Shown here in pieces: positions 8,668-19,719 of a stretch of DNA of 64,000 nt (position 1 is the first letter of the stretch; every line of letters begins with the position of its first letter). The notes beneath the pieces were generated by a model. It worked only from the letters and a program-made list of their open reading frames with translations. It was not told the DNA's origin and searched no databases. The stretch covers positions 930,001-994,000 of the forward strand of contig NZ_JABRWJ010000001.1 of the NCBI RefSeq assembly GCF_013266755.1. Direction: 5' to 3'. The position numbers were made by a program, and so were the translations under genes. This DNA is from Pseudaquabacterium terrae (GTDB taxonomy: Bacteria > Pseudomonadota > Gammaproteobacteria > Burkholderiales > Burkholderiaceae_C).

Positions 8668-8963
8668 CGCTTCAACTGCGCGTCCACCCACGCAGTCACG
8701 GTCGCCGACGGCAGCTCGATCAGCACCTGCTTGCGCCGCGCCGCCTGACCGCGCAGCAGGCTCAGCGCCCGCTTCGGGCAGCCGAGCTCGCCGGCCAGCC
8801 AATCGATCAGCCGCGCATTGGCCTTGCCGTCGACGGGCGGCGCCGCCAGGCGCACGCGCAAGGCACCGTCATGCGTGCCATCGACCTCGGTTCGCTTGGC
8901 GTTCGGCACCACGCTCACGTCGAGCACGCAGCTCAAGTCGCCGCGCGCCACGACAACACTCAC
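8664..8963 (-). CDS. DUF167/YggU family protein
   Basis: A 99-residue protein matching the small YggU/DUF167 family of unknown function. The family signature is present in VRLAAPPVDGKANARLIDWLA and LLRGQAARRKQVLIE. The GTG start (8963) overlaps the topB stop by 4 bp (GTGA). Its TAG stop overlaps the TAA stop of the convergent PilJ-like gene. In many proteobacteria this gene follows yggT; here it is attached to topB instead. Confidence 0.85.
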   Translation of the reverse strand: MSVVVARGDLSCVLDVSVVPNAKRTEVDGTHDGALRVRLAAPPVDGKANARLIDWLAGELGCPKRALSLLRGQAARRKQVLIELPSATVTAWVDAQLKR

Positions 8964-11548
8964 TTCACCTCCACCGCCTTCTTCGCGGCGGCCGTCTTCT
9001 TCGCCGCCGGCGCCTTCGCGCCGCGCGGTTCGAATTCGAAGCCGACCTTGCCCTCCTTCGCATCCCAGACCAGGAAGGCCTTGAACTTGCGCCGCGTGCG
9101 GTTCGAGACGAAACCATCGAGCAGGTCGGTGCGGCCGCTGGCCAGCAGCTTGGTCACCTGCTCGTGCGGGATCGGCTGCGTCAGGATCACCTTGCCGGTC
9201 TTGAAGTCGCAGGTCACGTGCGCGCCGACGGCATGCTCGCAGACGTAGTTCGTGCCGTACTCGTGCACGTGGCCCTTGCACTTCGGGCAGGCGCCCAGCG
9301 AGGGCTGGCCGCTGAAGTCGACCGGCTCGCCGTCACCCTCGGCATTCTTCTGGTCCTCGCCGAAGTCGAACTCCAGCTTCCAGTTGCTGATCTCCTCGTC
9401 GTAGACGAGCTTCAACTCGGCGGTGAAGGGCCAGCCGGCCTTCGAGCGGAAGCCTTCGAGCGGGCCGATCTTCTTGTCGCGCAGGAAAGTCTCGACCTCG
9501 TGCAGCTCGAAGCTGCGCGCGCCGGGGATCTTGGTGATCGAGAAGCCGCAGCCTTCCGATGCGCCGTCGGCGCCGGTGCAGGTGAAGCGGCGGTAGTTCT
9601 CCTTGACGATGCCGCTGCATTGCGGGCAGCGCGTCGACAAGGTGGCGTAGTCGCCGGGGATCGTGTCGCGGTCGTATTCCTTGGCCTTGCGCACGATGCG
9701 CTCGGCCATCTTGGCGATCTCCTTCATGAAGGTCTCGCGCGCCAGCCGGCCATGCTCCATCTCGGCGAGCTGGTATTCCCAGTTGCCGGTCAGCTCGGGC
9801 TTGGTCAGGTCCTCGACGTCCAGGCCGCGCAGCAGCGTCATCAGCTGGAAGGCCTTGGCGGTGGCGATCAGGTCGCGGCCTTCGCGCAGCATGTACTTCT
9901 CGAGGATCAGGCCTTCGATGATCGCCGCGCGCGTCGCCGGCGTGCCCAGGCCCTTCTCGTGCATCGCGGCGCGCAGCTCGTCGTCGTCGATCAGCTTGCC
10001 GGCGCCTTCCATCGCCGACAGCAGCGTGCCTTCGTTGTAGCGCGCCGGCGGCTTGGTCTTCAGCGCATTGACGCTGACGTGCTCGTTGGCCACCTGCTCG
10101 TTCGGCTGCACCGGCACCAGGTTGGCGTCCTCGTCCTGCGCTTCCTTGCCGTAGACCGCGAGCCAGCCCGGGTTCACCAGCACCTTGCCGTTGGTCTGGA
10201 ACTGGTGCTCGGCGACCTGGGTGATGCGCGTGGTGACCATGAATTCGGCCGGCGGGTAGAACACCGCCAGGAAGCGCTTGACGACCATGTCGTAGAGCTT
10301 GGCCTCGGCCTCGGTCAGGCTCTTCGGCGGCTGCAAGGTCGGGATGATCGCGAAGTGGTCCGAGACCTTGGTGTTGTCGAAGACGCGCTTGATCGGCTTG
10401 ACGTAGCCGTCCTTCAGGCCCTTCTTCGCGTGCGGCGCCAGCTCGCGCAAGGGGCCCGGCAGGTCCTCGCTGGCGATCATCTCGAAGGTCTGCTTGACGA
10501 CGCCGACGTAGTCCTCGGGCAGTGCGCGCGAGTCGGTCCGCGGGTAGGTCAGCACCTTGTGCTTCTCGTACAGCGCCTGCGCGATCGACAGCGTGGTCTT
10601 GGCCGAGAAGCCGAAGCGGCCGTTGGCCTCGCGCTGCAGCGTCGTCAGGTCATAGAGCAGCGGGCTCGACTGGTTGCTGGGCTTCGACTCCTCGCTGACG
10701 GTGCCGGGTTTGCCGAGCACCGCGTGGCGAATAGCGTTGGCCTCGGCCTCGGTCCACAGGCGGTCGGCGCGCGCATCAGGGTCGTCGTTCTTCTTGAACT
10801 TCGGATCGAACCACTTGCCTTCGTAGCCGCCGGCGGCGGCCTCGAAGCCGGCCTTGATTTCCCAGTAGTCGCGCGCGACGTGCTTGCGGATCTTCTCCTC
10901 GCGCTCGACGACGATCGACAGCGTGGGCGTCTGCACGCGGCCGACGGTGGTCAGGAAGAAGCCGCCGTCGCGCGAGTTGAAGGCCGTCATCGCGCGCGTG
11001 CCGTTGATGCCGACCAGCCAGTCGGCCTCCGAGCGGCTGCGCGCCGCATCGGCCAGGCCGAGCATCTGCTGGTCGCTGCGCAGCTGCTCGAAGCCGTCGC
11101 GGATCGCCTGCGGCGTCATGCTCTGCAGCCACAGCCGCCGGACCGGCTTGTTCAGCGGCGCCTTGCCGCCGTCGGCGTACTGCACGATCAGACGGAAGAT
11201 CAGCTCGCCCTCGCGGCCCGCGTCGCAGGCGTTGACGAGCGCGGTGACGTCCTTGCGCTTGACCAGCTTGACCACCGCGTTGAGCCGCGTCTTGGCCTTG
11301 TCGATCGGCGCCAGGTCGAAGTGCGGCGGCACCACCGGCAGGTGGGCGAAGCTCCACTTGCCGCGCTTGACGTCGTATTCCTCGGGCGCCTTGATCTCGA
11401 CCAGGTGGCCGACGGCGCTGGTGACGACGTGGGTCTCGTTCTCGAAGTGCTCGGCGTGTTTTTCGAACTTGCCGGTCACCGGCGTCAGCGCGCGCACGAT
11501 GTCCTGCGCCACGCTCGGCTTCTCGGCAATGATGAGTGTCTTGCTCAT
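8960..11548 (-). CDS. topB: DNA topoisomerase III
   Basis: Type IA topoisomerase that cuts one strand and passes another, acting on recombination and replication intermediates. The 862-residue protein opens with the Toprim domain (MSKTLIIAEKPSVAQDIV; DAGREGELIFRL holds the acidic residues). The active-site tyrosine is in LTYPRTDSR, around residue 330. After the core there are two zinc ribbons (CPQCSGIVKENYRRFTC and CPKCKGHVHEYGTNYVC) and a Lys/Ala-rich tail. This zinc-finger-bearing form is longer than E. coli TopB and is common on betaproteobacterial chromosomes. Divergent from the SET-domain gene. Confidence 0.95.
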   Translation of the reverse strand: MSKTLIIAEKPSVAQDIVRALTPVTGKFEKHAEHFENETHVVTSAVGHLVEIKAPEEYDVKRGKWSFAHLPVVPPHFDLAPIDKAKTRLNAVVKLVKRKDVTALVNACDAGREGELIFRLIVQYADGGKAPLNKPVRRLWLQSMTPQAIRDGFEQLRSDQQMLGLADAARSRSEADWLVGINGTRAMTAFNSRDGGFFLTTVGRVQTPTLSIVVEREEKIRKHVARDYWEIKAGFEAAAGGYEGKWFDPKFKKNDDPDARADRLWTEAEANAIRHAVLGKPGTVSEESKPSNQSSPLLYDLTTLQREANGRFGFSAKTTLSIAQALYEKHKVLTYPRTDSRALPEDYVGVVKQTFEMIASEDLPGPLRELAPHAKKGLKDGYVKPIKRVFDNTKVSDHFAIIPTLQPPKSLTEAEAKLYDMVVKRFLAVFYPPAEFMVTTRITQVAEHQFQTNGKVLVNPGWLAVYGKEAQDEDANLVPVQPNEQVANEHVSVNALKTKPPARYNEGTLLSAMEGAGKLIDDDELRAAMHEKGLGTPATRAAIIEGLILEKYMLREGRDLIATAKAFQLMTLLRGLDVEDLTKPELTGNWEYQLAEMEHGRLARETFMKEIAKMAERIVRKAKEYDRDTIPGDYATLSTRCPQCSGIVKENYRRFTCTGADGASEGCGFSITKIPGARSFELHEVETFLRDKKIGPLEGFRSKAGWPFTAELKLVYDEEISNWKLEFDFGEDQKNAEGDGEPVDFSGQPSLGACPKCKGHVHEYGTNYVCEHAVGAHVTCDFKTGKVILTQPIPHEQVTKLLASGRTDLLDGFVSNRTRRKFKAFLVWDAKEGKVGFEFEPRGAKAPAAKKTAAAKKAVEVK

Positions 11549-11585
11549 GGAGTGCAGTCGGGGTTCCTGAAGAAGGCGGTCTGCC

Positions 11586-11591
11586 TACAAT
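11586..11591 (+). promoter_or_regulatory. putative -10 element for the SET-domain gene
   Basis: TACAAT on the plus strand, with a weak -35 candidate TTCCTG at 11564-11569 (16 bp spacer). It would start transcription about 40 bp before the chosen ATG at 11640. It matches the TACAAT found just before leuS. No operator is visible. Confidence 0.4.
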
Positions 11592-11639
11592 CCGTTTCTT
11601 TCGCGCGCGCACGCGGCACACGTGTACACGCGCGCGCCC

Positions 11640-12203
11640 ATGAATTCACTTTACCGAATGAAGCCGACCACGCAAGCCGACGCCCCCACGACCCGCGGCG
11701 GAAAGAGAAACGGCACGGCCGCCGCCGAGCCCACGACACCGGCCGCCGGCCGGCGCATCCAGATCCGCAAGAGCGGGGTGCACGGCAAGGGGGTCTTCGC
11801 GCGGCGCCCGATCAAGAAGGGCGAGACGGTGATCGAGTACACGGGCGAGATCATCACCTGGCCGGAGGCGCTGCGCCGCCATCCGCACGACCCGAGCGAT
11901 CCGAACCACACCTTCTACTTCCACATCGACGAAGGCCGCGTGATCGATGCGAAATTCGGCGGCAACGCGGCGCGCTGGATCAACCATGCCTGCGCGCCGA
12001 ATTGCGAAGCCGACGACGACGGCGAGCGCGTCTTCATCAAGGCGCTGCGCAATATCAAGCCGGGCGAGGAGCTGTTCTACGACTACGGCCTGGTGATCGA
12101 CGAGCGCTACACGCCGGCGCTGAAGCGCCAGTTCGCCTGCCGTTGCGGCAGTGCCGCCTGCCGTGGCACGATGCTGGCGCCGAAGCGCCAGAGGCTCGGC
12201 TGA
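11640..12203 (+). CDS. SET-domain protein-lysine methyltransferase
   Basis: A 187-residue SAM-dependent lysine methyltransferase of the SET family. After a basic, low-complexity N-terminus, GVHGKGVFARRPIKKGE opens the SET domain, RWINHACAPNC is the SAM-binding NHxCxPN motif, and EELFYDYGL holds the catalytic tyrosine. The C-terminal CRCGSAACRGTM matches a post-SET cysteine cluster. Bacterial SET proteins of this type are frequent in Burkholderiales; the target protein is not known, and a DNA-binding protein is one possibility. Alternative starts are GTG 11622 and ATG 11658; none has a good Shine-Dalgarno sequence. Confidence 0.88.
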   Translation: MNSLYRMKPTTQADAPTTRGGKRNGTAAAEPTTPAAGRRIQIRKSGVHGKGVFARRPIKKGETVIEYTGEIITWPEALRRHPHDPSDPNHTFYFHIDEGRVIDAKFGGNAARWINHACAPNCEADDDGERVFIKALRNIKPGEELFYDYGLVIDERYTPALKRQFACRCGSAACRGTMLAPKRQRLG

Positions 12204-12225
12204 CCCGACTGAACGAGTTGGCGAG

Positions 12226-13158
12226 ATGTCCGACACCCACCACCTGCAATGGGGCGCCGAGACGCTGTGGCAGCGCCTGACCCCGCTGTTGCCGGGGCTG
12301 TCGGTGGAGATGGTCGCGCGCATCGACTCGACGAACACGCAGCTGCTCGAACGCGCGCGCCGCGCCGGTGCGCATGACGATGCGGCGTCGGCCTCGACGC
12401 ATGGCCGGCGCGCCGGCGACACGCAGCCGTGCCTGCTGGTCGCCGAGTCGCAGACTCGCGGCCGCGGCCGCCAGGGCAAGCCCTGGTACTCGACCGCCGG
12501 CGCGTCGCTGACCTTCTCGTTGTCTTTGCCGCTGAAGCCGCCGGATTGGTCGGGCCTGTCACTGGCCGTCGGCATCGCGGTCGCCGATGCGCTCGATCCG
12601 CTCGGAGCCGGCCAGGCGCCGCGCATCGGCCTGAAGTGGCCGAACGACCTGATGTTGCTCGAATCCGACGGTCCGGGCCGCAAGCTCGGTGGCATCCTGA
12701 TCGAGACGGTGCCGGTCGGCCAGCGCCGCATGGCGGTGATCGGTATCGGCCTGAACGTGCTCCCGCAGGCCTTGAAGGATCTCAGCTGGGGTTATGCGTG
12801 CCTGCAGGAGTTCCTGCCGGCGATCGATGCGCCGCAGGCGCTGGCGCAGGTCGCCGAACCGCTGGTGCGCCTGCTGCTCGATTTCGAGCGCCACGGCTTC
12901 GCGCCGCTGCAGCCGCGTTATGCGCGCCGCGACGCGCTGCTCGGCAAGCCGGTGACCACCAGCTTCGCCGAGGCCCCGGAAGGGGTGGCCGAGGGCGTCG
13001 ATGCCGACGGCGCGCTGCTGCTGCGCGTCGGCACGGCGCGGCAGCGCATCACCAGCGGCGAAGTCGTCAGCGTGCGGCTCGTCGGCGACCACAGCGGCGA
13101 CAACAGCGACGACGACGCCGGCGACGCCTCGGAGAACCCGGAGGCGCCCGCATGCTGA
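12226..13158 (+). CDS. birA: biotin--[acetyl-CoA-carboxylase] ligase
   Basis: Attaches biotin to the carboxyl carrier protein via biotinyl-AMP. Core motifs are GRGRQGKPWYS (biotin/ATP loop), KWPNDLM and KLGGILIE, and a C-terminal SH3-like domain follows. The N-terminal winged-helix repressor domain of E. coli BirA is absent, so this is a ligase without DNA-binding activity. It is 310 residues long with an acidic, Asp/Asn-rich tail (HSGDNSDDDAGDASEN). The reading frame is open further upstream, but homology starts after ATG 12226. It overlaps the next gene by 7 bp. Confidence 0.92.
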   Translation: MSDTHHLQWGAETLWQRLTPLLPGLSVEMVARIDSTNTQLLERARRAGAHDDAASASTHGRRAGDTQPCLLVAESQTRGRGRQGKPWYSTAGASLTFSLSLPLKPPDWSGLSLAVGIAVADALDPLGAGQAPRIGLKWPNDLMLLESDGPGRKLGGILIETVPVGQRRMAVIGIGLNVLPQALKDLSWGYACLQEFLPAIDAPQALAQVAEPLVRLLLDFERHGFAPLQPRYARRDALLGKPVTTSFAEAPEGVAEGVDADGALLLRVGTARQRITSGEVVSVRLVGDHSGDNSDDDAGDASENPEAPAC

Positions 13159-14018
13159 GGGCGCTGGTGGTGACGCTGCTGCTGGCCAATGCCCTCGTCT
13201 TCGCCTGGTCCCAAGGGGCCTTCGATCGGCTGACCGGCCGCCGCGCCGATGCGCAGCGCGAGCCCGAGCGGCTGCAGCGGCAGGTCCAGCCCGAACTCGT
13301 GACGCTGCTCAAACCGGGCGCCGCGAGTGCCGCGCTCGCGGCGGCCGCGAAGGCCGAGGCGGCGATCGAAGCGGCGGCCGCGGCCAGCGCCGCGGCACCG
13401 CCGGGCCTGTGCCTCGAAGCCGGACCGCTGGCGCCGGGTGCCGTGGCCGCTGTCGAGAAGCTGCTGCTGCAGGCCGGCGTCGCGGCCGGCAGCTGGCAGC
13501 CGGTGGCCAGCGAACGCAAGGGCACGTTCCTGATCTACATGGGCCGTTATGCCGACGACGAGGCGCTGGAACGCAAGATCGAGGAGTTGAAGCGCCTGCG
13601 CATCGAAGGCCAGCCGATGAAGAACGCGCCCGAGCTGATGCCCGGCCTGGTGCTCTCGCGTTTCGACGACAAGACCGCCGCGGAGGCCGAGCTCGGCCGG
13701 CTGTCGCAGCGCGGCCTGCGCACCGCGCGCGTGATCACGCTGGTCGCGCCGGCACCGGCGGTGACGCTGCGCCTGCCGGCGGCCGATCCGGCGCTGCGCG
13801 ACAAGCTCTCGGCATTGAAGCTCGGCCCGGGCATCGCCGGCTTCGCCGCCTGCGGGTCGACGCCCGCGGCGGCGGTGGTCGCCCCGATCGGCCCGCTCGC
13901 TGTCGCGGCCTCGGTGCCGGCTCGCGTGGCCTCGGCCCCCGTCCGCGCGGCCAGCGCGCCGCGCCGCGCGGCGGCGAGCAGCGCGCCCACCGCACCGGCG
14001 CCAGCCAGCGGGCCCTGA
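13152..14018 (+). CDS. SPOR-like membrane-anchored protein
   Basis: A 288-residue protein with one N-terminal membrane helix (ALVVTLLLANALVFAW), an Ala/Glu-rich linker, and a region around residues 85-195 that fits a SPOR-type fold (GRYADDEALERKIEELKRL, LSRFDDKTAAEAELGRL). SPOR domains bind denuded septal peptidoglycan. The last 70 residues are Ala/Pro/Val repeats. ATG 13152 lies inside the end of birA (ATGCTGA), so expression is coupled. In related genomes a type III pantothenate kinase (coaX) often lies between birA and such a gene; it is not here. Confidence 0.75.
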   Translation: MLRALVVTLLLANALVFAWSQGAFDRLTGRRADAQREPERLQRQVQPELVTLLKPGAASAALAAAAKAEAAIEAAAAASAAAPPGLCLEAGPLAPGAVAAVEKLLLQAGVAAGSWQPVASERKGTFLIYMGRYADDEALERKIEELKRLRIEGQPMKNAPELMPGLVLSRFDDKTAAEAELGRLSQRGLRTARVITLVAPAPAVTLRLPAADPALRDKLSALKLGPGIAGFAACGSTPAAAVVAPIGPLAVAASVPARVASAPVRAASAPRRAAASSAPTAPAPASGP

Positions 14019-14022
14019 GCTC

Positions 14023-15993
14023 CTAGCGCTTAATCGACGCGTCCCGGCGCAACAGCAGCAGCGCCGCGGCCAGGCCGATCAGCCAGGCGAAGCTCACCGC
14101 CCCGCCCCCGCCGCCGCCGGACCCACCCGAAGGCGTCACCGGCGTCACCGGCGCCGCAGCGATGGCGATCGTCGTCGTTGCTGCGCTGCTGGCGCCCAGG
14201 CTGTCGGTGACCGTCAGCTGCACCGTCACGTTGCCGGCGGCGCTGGTCACGAGCGTCGCGCTGGCCTGGTCAGTCGGTCCGCTGAAGGCGGCGAGCGCGC
14301 TGCCGGCGGTGATGCTCCACTGGTAGGCCACGATCGTGCGGCCGGCGCCGGCGACCGTGCCGGCGCTGCCCAGCGTGACACTCGCGCCGGCGGTCGGCGC
14401 GGCGCTCGACACGCTGATCAGCACCGTCGGCGCCGGTGCGCCGTCGGCGCGCACCTTGGCCACGGCGGCGGCCGCATCGAGCAGGCCCGCACCGCAGGTG
14501 GTGGTGGTGCAATAACACTCCAACTGCTCGGCCGCCGTGGGCGCGCGGCAGGCGACGACGGCAGCGTCGGCGCCACTGGCCGGGAACGGGCGCACGGTGG
14601 CCTGCAGCGTCGCCTTGGCGCGCGCCGGCGTCAGGGTCGGGTCGAGCGACATCATCAGCGCGACGGTGCCGGCGACGATCGGCGCGGCGAAGCTGGTGCC
14701 GACCGAGTAGTTGAAGCTGTCGCTGTAGATGTTGCTCGCCGGCGCGGTGCTGCCGCTGTTGGTCGTCGTCAGCAGCGGGTACAGGCAGGCGCCGCTCGTG
14801 TTGACGCAGTTGCCGGCCGGCGCGGCCAGGGTCATTTCAGGGCCGACGTTCGAGTAGCCGACCTTGGTGCCCGTGTGGCGCACGCCGGCGACGGCGACAG
14901 CGCCGGCGCAGTTCGCCGGCGTGCTCACCGCCAGCCCGGTGGCATTGCCGCCGGCGATCACGACGACGATGCCGGCGGCATTCAGCTCGGCGACCGTGTC
15001 TCGGTACGAGGCCAGGCAGGGGCCGCTCGAGCCGAGGCTCATGTTCAGGATGCGCGCCGGATTCGGATTGGGCACCGGGTCGGCCGAGAGCCCCGCGGCC
15101 CAGCGCATGCCGGCGAGGATGTCGCTGTCATAGCCGCCGCAGCGGCCGAGCACGCGCACCGGCAGGATCTTCACGTTGCGGGCGGTGCCGGCGATGCCCT
15201 GGCCGTTGTCGCTGGCCGCGCCGATCAGGCCGGCGACCTGCGTGCCATGCCAGCTGCTCGACGATGCCGGCTCGCCGGCGTCGCACTCGCCGGCATTGCT
15301 CCAGTCGCCCGGGTCGCTGGCGTCGGCATCGCGGCCGTTGCCGTCGTTAGCCGTCGTCAGATCGTTGATGAAGTCGTAGCCCGGCAGCAGCTTGCCGGCG
15401 AGGTCCGGATGGTCGAAGCGCACGCCCGTGTCGAGCACCGCGACGGTCAGGGCGGGCGAGCCGATCGTGAAGTCCCAGGCGCCGACGGCGTTGACCGCCG
15501 AGACCGTGCTGGCGGTCGGTGCGCGCAGATACCACTGGCCGGCGGTCGGCGTCACGCCGCCGCCCAGGTTGTCGCCGAAGTACGGATCGTTGGGCAGTGC
15601 GAGCAGGCGGCGTCGCAGGTCAGGCACCGCCCATTCGACGTCCGGTTGCGCCGCCAGCCGTGCGGCGAGCTGCGTCGACGACAAGCCGCGCCCGCGCAGC
15701 GCCTGCATGCGCGCGCCGAGCGCCGGGCCGTCGGCGAGCGGCAGCGCGAGTCGCTGCGACAGCGCCGCGGCATGCTGCGGCCGGGCCGGCGCCGTGTCGC
15801 GCGCGGACAGCGCGCGCATCAGCGCGGCATCGGCGCGGTACTTGACGATCACGCGGGCATTCGAGGCGTCTTCGGCCTCGCTGGCCGCGGGTCGCGCCCA
15901 GCGCGGCCCCGGCTCGGCGCGCGGCACGGCCGGCAACAGCGCCAGCAGTGCCGGCAAAAACAGCCCCATCAGGCGGAAGAGTCGCGTGTTCAT
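14023..15993 (-). CDS. secreted S8 subtilisin-like protease with PKD-like domain and GlyGly-CTERM tail
   Basis: A 656-residue exported serine protease. An N-terminal signal peptide is followed by an inhibitor-like propeptide (about 45-125) and an S8 catalytic domain with Asp188 (AVLDTGVRFDHPD), His249 (SSSWHGTQVAG), oxyanion Asn350 (AGGN) and Ser434 (GTSFAAPIVAG). Paired cysteines fit a secreted enzyme. A PKD/Ig-like domain (about 530-620) comes next. The tail has Gly-rich GGSGGGGGG, a membrane helix and the basic end RRDASIKR, which is the GlyGly-CTERM sorting signal cleaved by rhombosortase. A rhombosortase gene lies at 45.8 kb. The start at 15993 gives the best signal peptide. Confidence 0.93.
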   Translation of the reverse strand: MNTRLFRLMGLFLPALLALLPAVPRAEPGPRWARPAASEAEDASNARVIVKYRADAALMRALSARDTAPARPQHAAALSQRLALPLADGPALGARMQALRGRGLSSTQLAARLAAQPDVEWAVPDLRRRLLALPNDPYFGDNLGGGVTPTAGQWYLRAPTASTVSAVNAVGAWDFTIGSPALTVAVLDTGVRFDHPDLAGKLLPGYDFINDLTTANDGNGRDADASDPGDWSNAGECDAGEPASSSSWHGTQVAGLIGAASDNGQGIAGTARNVKILPVRVLGRCGGYDSDILAGMRWAAGLSADPVPNPNPARILNMSLGSSGPCLASYRDTVAELNAAGIVVVIAGGNATGLAVSTPANCAGAVAVAGVRHTGTKVGYSNVGPEMTLAAPAGNCVNTSGACLYPLLTTTNSGSTAPASNIYSDSFNYSVGTSFAAPIVAGTVALMMSLDPTLTPARAKATLQATVRPFPASGADAAVVACRAPTAAEQLECYCTTTTCGAGLLDAAAAVAKVRADGAPAPTVLISVSSAAPTAGASVTLGSAGTVAGAGRTIVAYQWSITAGSALAAFSGPTDQASATLVTSAAGNVTVQLTVTDSLGASSAATTTIAIAAAPVTPVTPSGGSGGGGGGAVSFAWLIGLAAALLLLRRDASIKR

Positions 15994-16027
15994 CGGGCGT
16001 GATGCTAGCGGCGCAGCGTAAATGCCC

Positions 16028-16063
16028 CGTGAAGAAGCGCAACGCCCGGCCGGAGCCGGGCGT
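16028..16063 (-). terminator. intrinsic terminator downstream of gapA
   Basis: A perfect 9 bp stem ACGCCCGGC/GCCGGGCGT (16042-16050 with 16055-16063) with a four-base loop, followed on the minus strand by TGCGCTTCTTC. It lies about 40 bp past the gapA stop codon. The T tract is interrupted, so it is moderate in strength. Confidence 0.6.
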
Positions 16064-16105
16064 CGAAGCGGACACATTTCACGTCCGCGCAGGCGAGGAA
16101 AGGCG

Positions 16106-19193
<3,088 letters not shown>

Positions 19194-19207
19194 GCGTGTG
19201 CACCACC

Positions 19208-19246
19208 GGGGGCGGGCGGTGTGGGGAGGGGGGTGGAACCTGGGGG
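19208..19246 (+). other. G-run tract with quadruplex potential in the tkt leader
   Basis: The plus strand has runs of 5, 3, 4, 6 and 5 guanines within 39 bases. The first four runs fit the G3+N1-7 pattern expected of a G-quadruplex. The tract lies between the tkt start codon and its presumed promoter. It is therefore C-rich in the tkt mRNA and G-rich in the template strand. Confidence 0.5.
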
Positions 19247-19289
19247 AAACGCGGATTTTAGCGGCTCGATAATCCAACGATGAACGACC

Positions 19290-19357
19290 CCCAGCTCACT
19301 GCGTTCGCGGCCCCCGAGGGGCACTCAGCGCCCTTCGGGCGGCCGGGCGGGCGCTGA
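19290..19357 (+). repeat. intergenic hairpin repeat, copy A, ending on the speD start codon
   Basis: The element reads CCAGCTCACTGCGTTCGCG, then GCCCC-CGA-GGGGC (19310-19322), then a 9 bp stem TCAGCGCCC/GGGCGCTGA (19325-19333 with 19349-19357) around the 15-base loop TTCGGGCGGCCGGGC. The last base of the stem is the A of the speD ATG. The leading part matches copies B and C, and the loop is identical to those of copies C and E. Confidence 0.8.
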
Positions 19358-19719
19358 TGCAAGGCCTGCACCTCACCGCCGACCTCCATGGCTGCGACCC
19401 GCCGCGGCCGGTGATGACCGACGTCGCGGCGCTGCGCGCGCTGTGCCTGGAGGCGGTTGGACTGGCCGGGTTGACGCCGGTCGGCGAGCTGTTCCACCGC
19501 TTCGACGAAGGTGGCGGTGTCACCGGGGTTGTATTGCTCGCGGAGTCTCACGTCGCCGTGCACACCTGGCCCGAGTTGCGGGCCGCGACGCTGGACGTCT
19601 ACGTCTGCAACTTCGGCGCCGACAACTCCGGGCGTGCCGAAACGCTGCTCGCGCTGCTCGAAGCGGGCTTCTCGCCGCGCTCGTCGCATCTGCAACGCGT
19701 CGCGCGCGGCAGCCGCTGA
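19357..19719 (+). CDS. speD: S-adenosylmethionine decarboxylase proenzyme
   Basis: Pyruvoyl enzyme that decarboxylates SAM to supply aminopropyl groups for spermidine. The 120-residue prokaryotic class 1B form self-cleaves between Glu63 and Ser64 in LAESHVAVHTWPE, Ser64 becoming the pyruvoyl group; His65 and Cys84 (VYVCNFGADNSGRAE) complete the active site. The ATG is the end of a hairpin repeat, so the initiation region would be base-paired in the mRNA. It overlaps murU by one base (TGATG). The matching aminopropyltransferase is the membrane protein at 25.1-26.7 kb. Confidence 0.93.
   Translation: MQGLHLTADLHGCDPPRPVMTDVAALRALCLEAVGLAGLTPVGELFHRFDEGGGVTGVVLLAESHVAVHTWPELRAATLDVYVCNFGADNSGRAETLLALLEAGFSPRSSHLQRVARGSR

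Noticed and set aside
9164-12280. A 1038-codon plus-strand open frame covering topB and the SET gene.
   Set aside because: It is antisense to the clear topB gene, Arg/Ala/Leu/Val-rich with no motif, and typical of frames left open by high GC at third codon positions.
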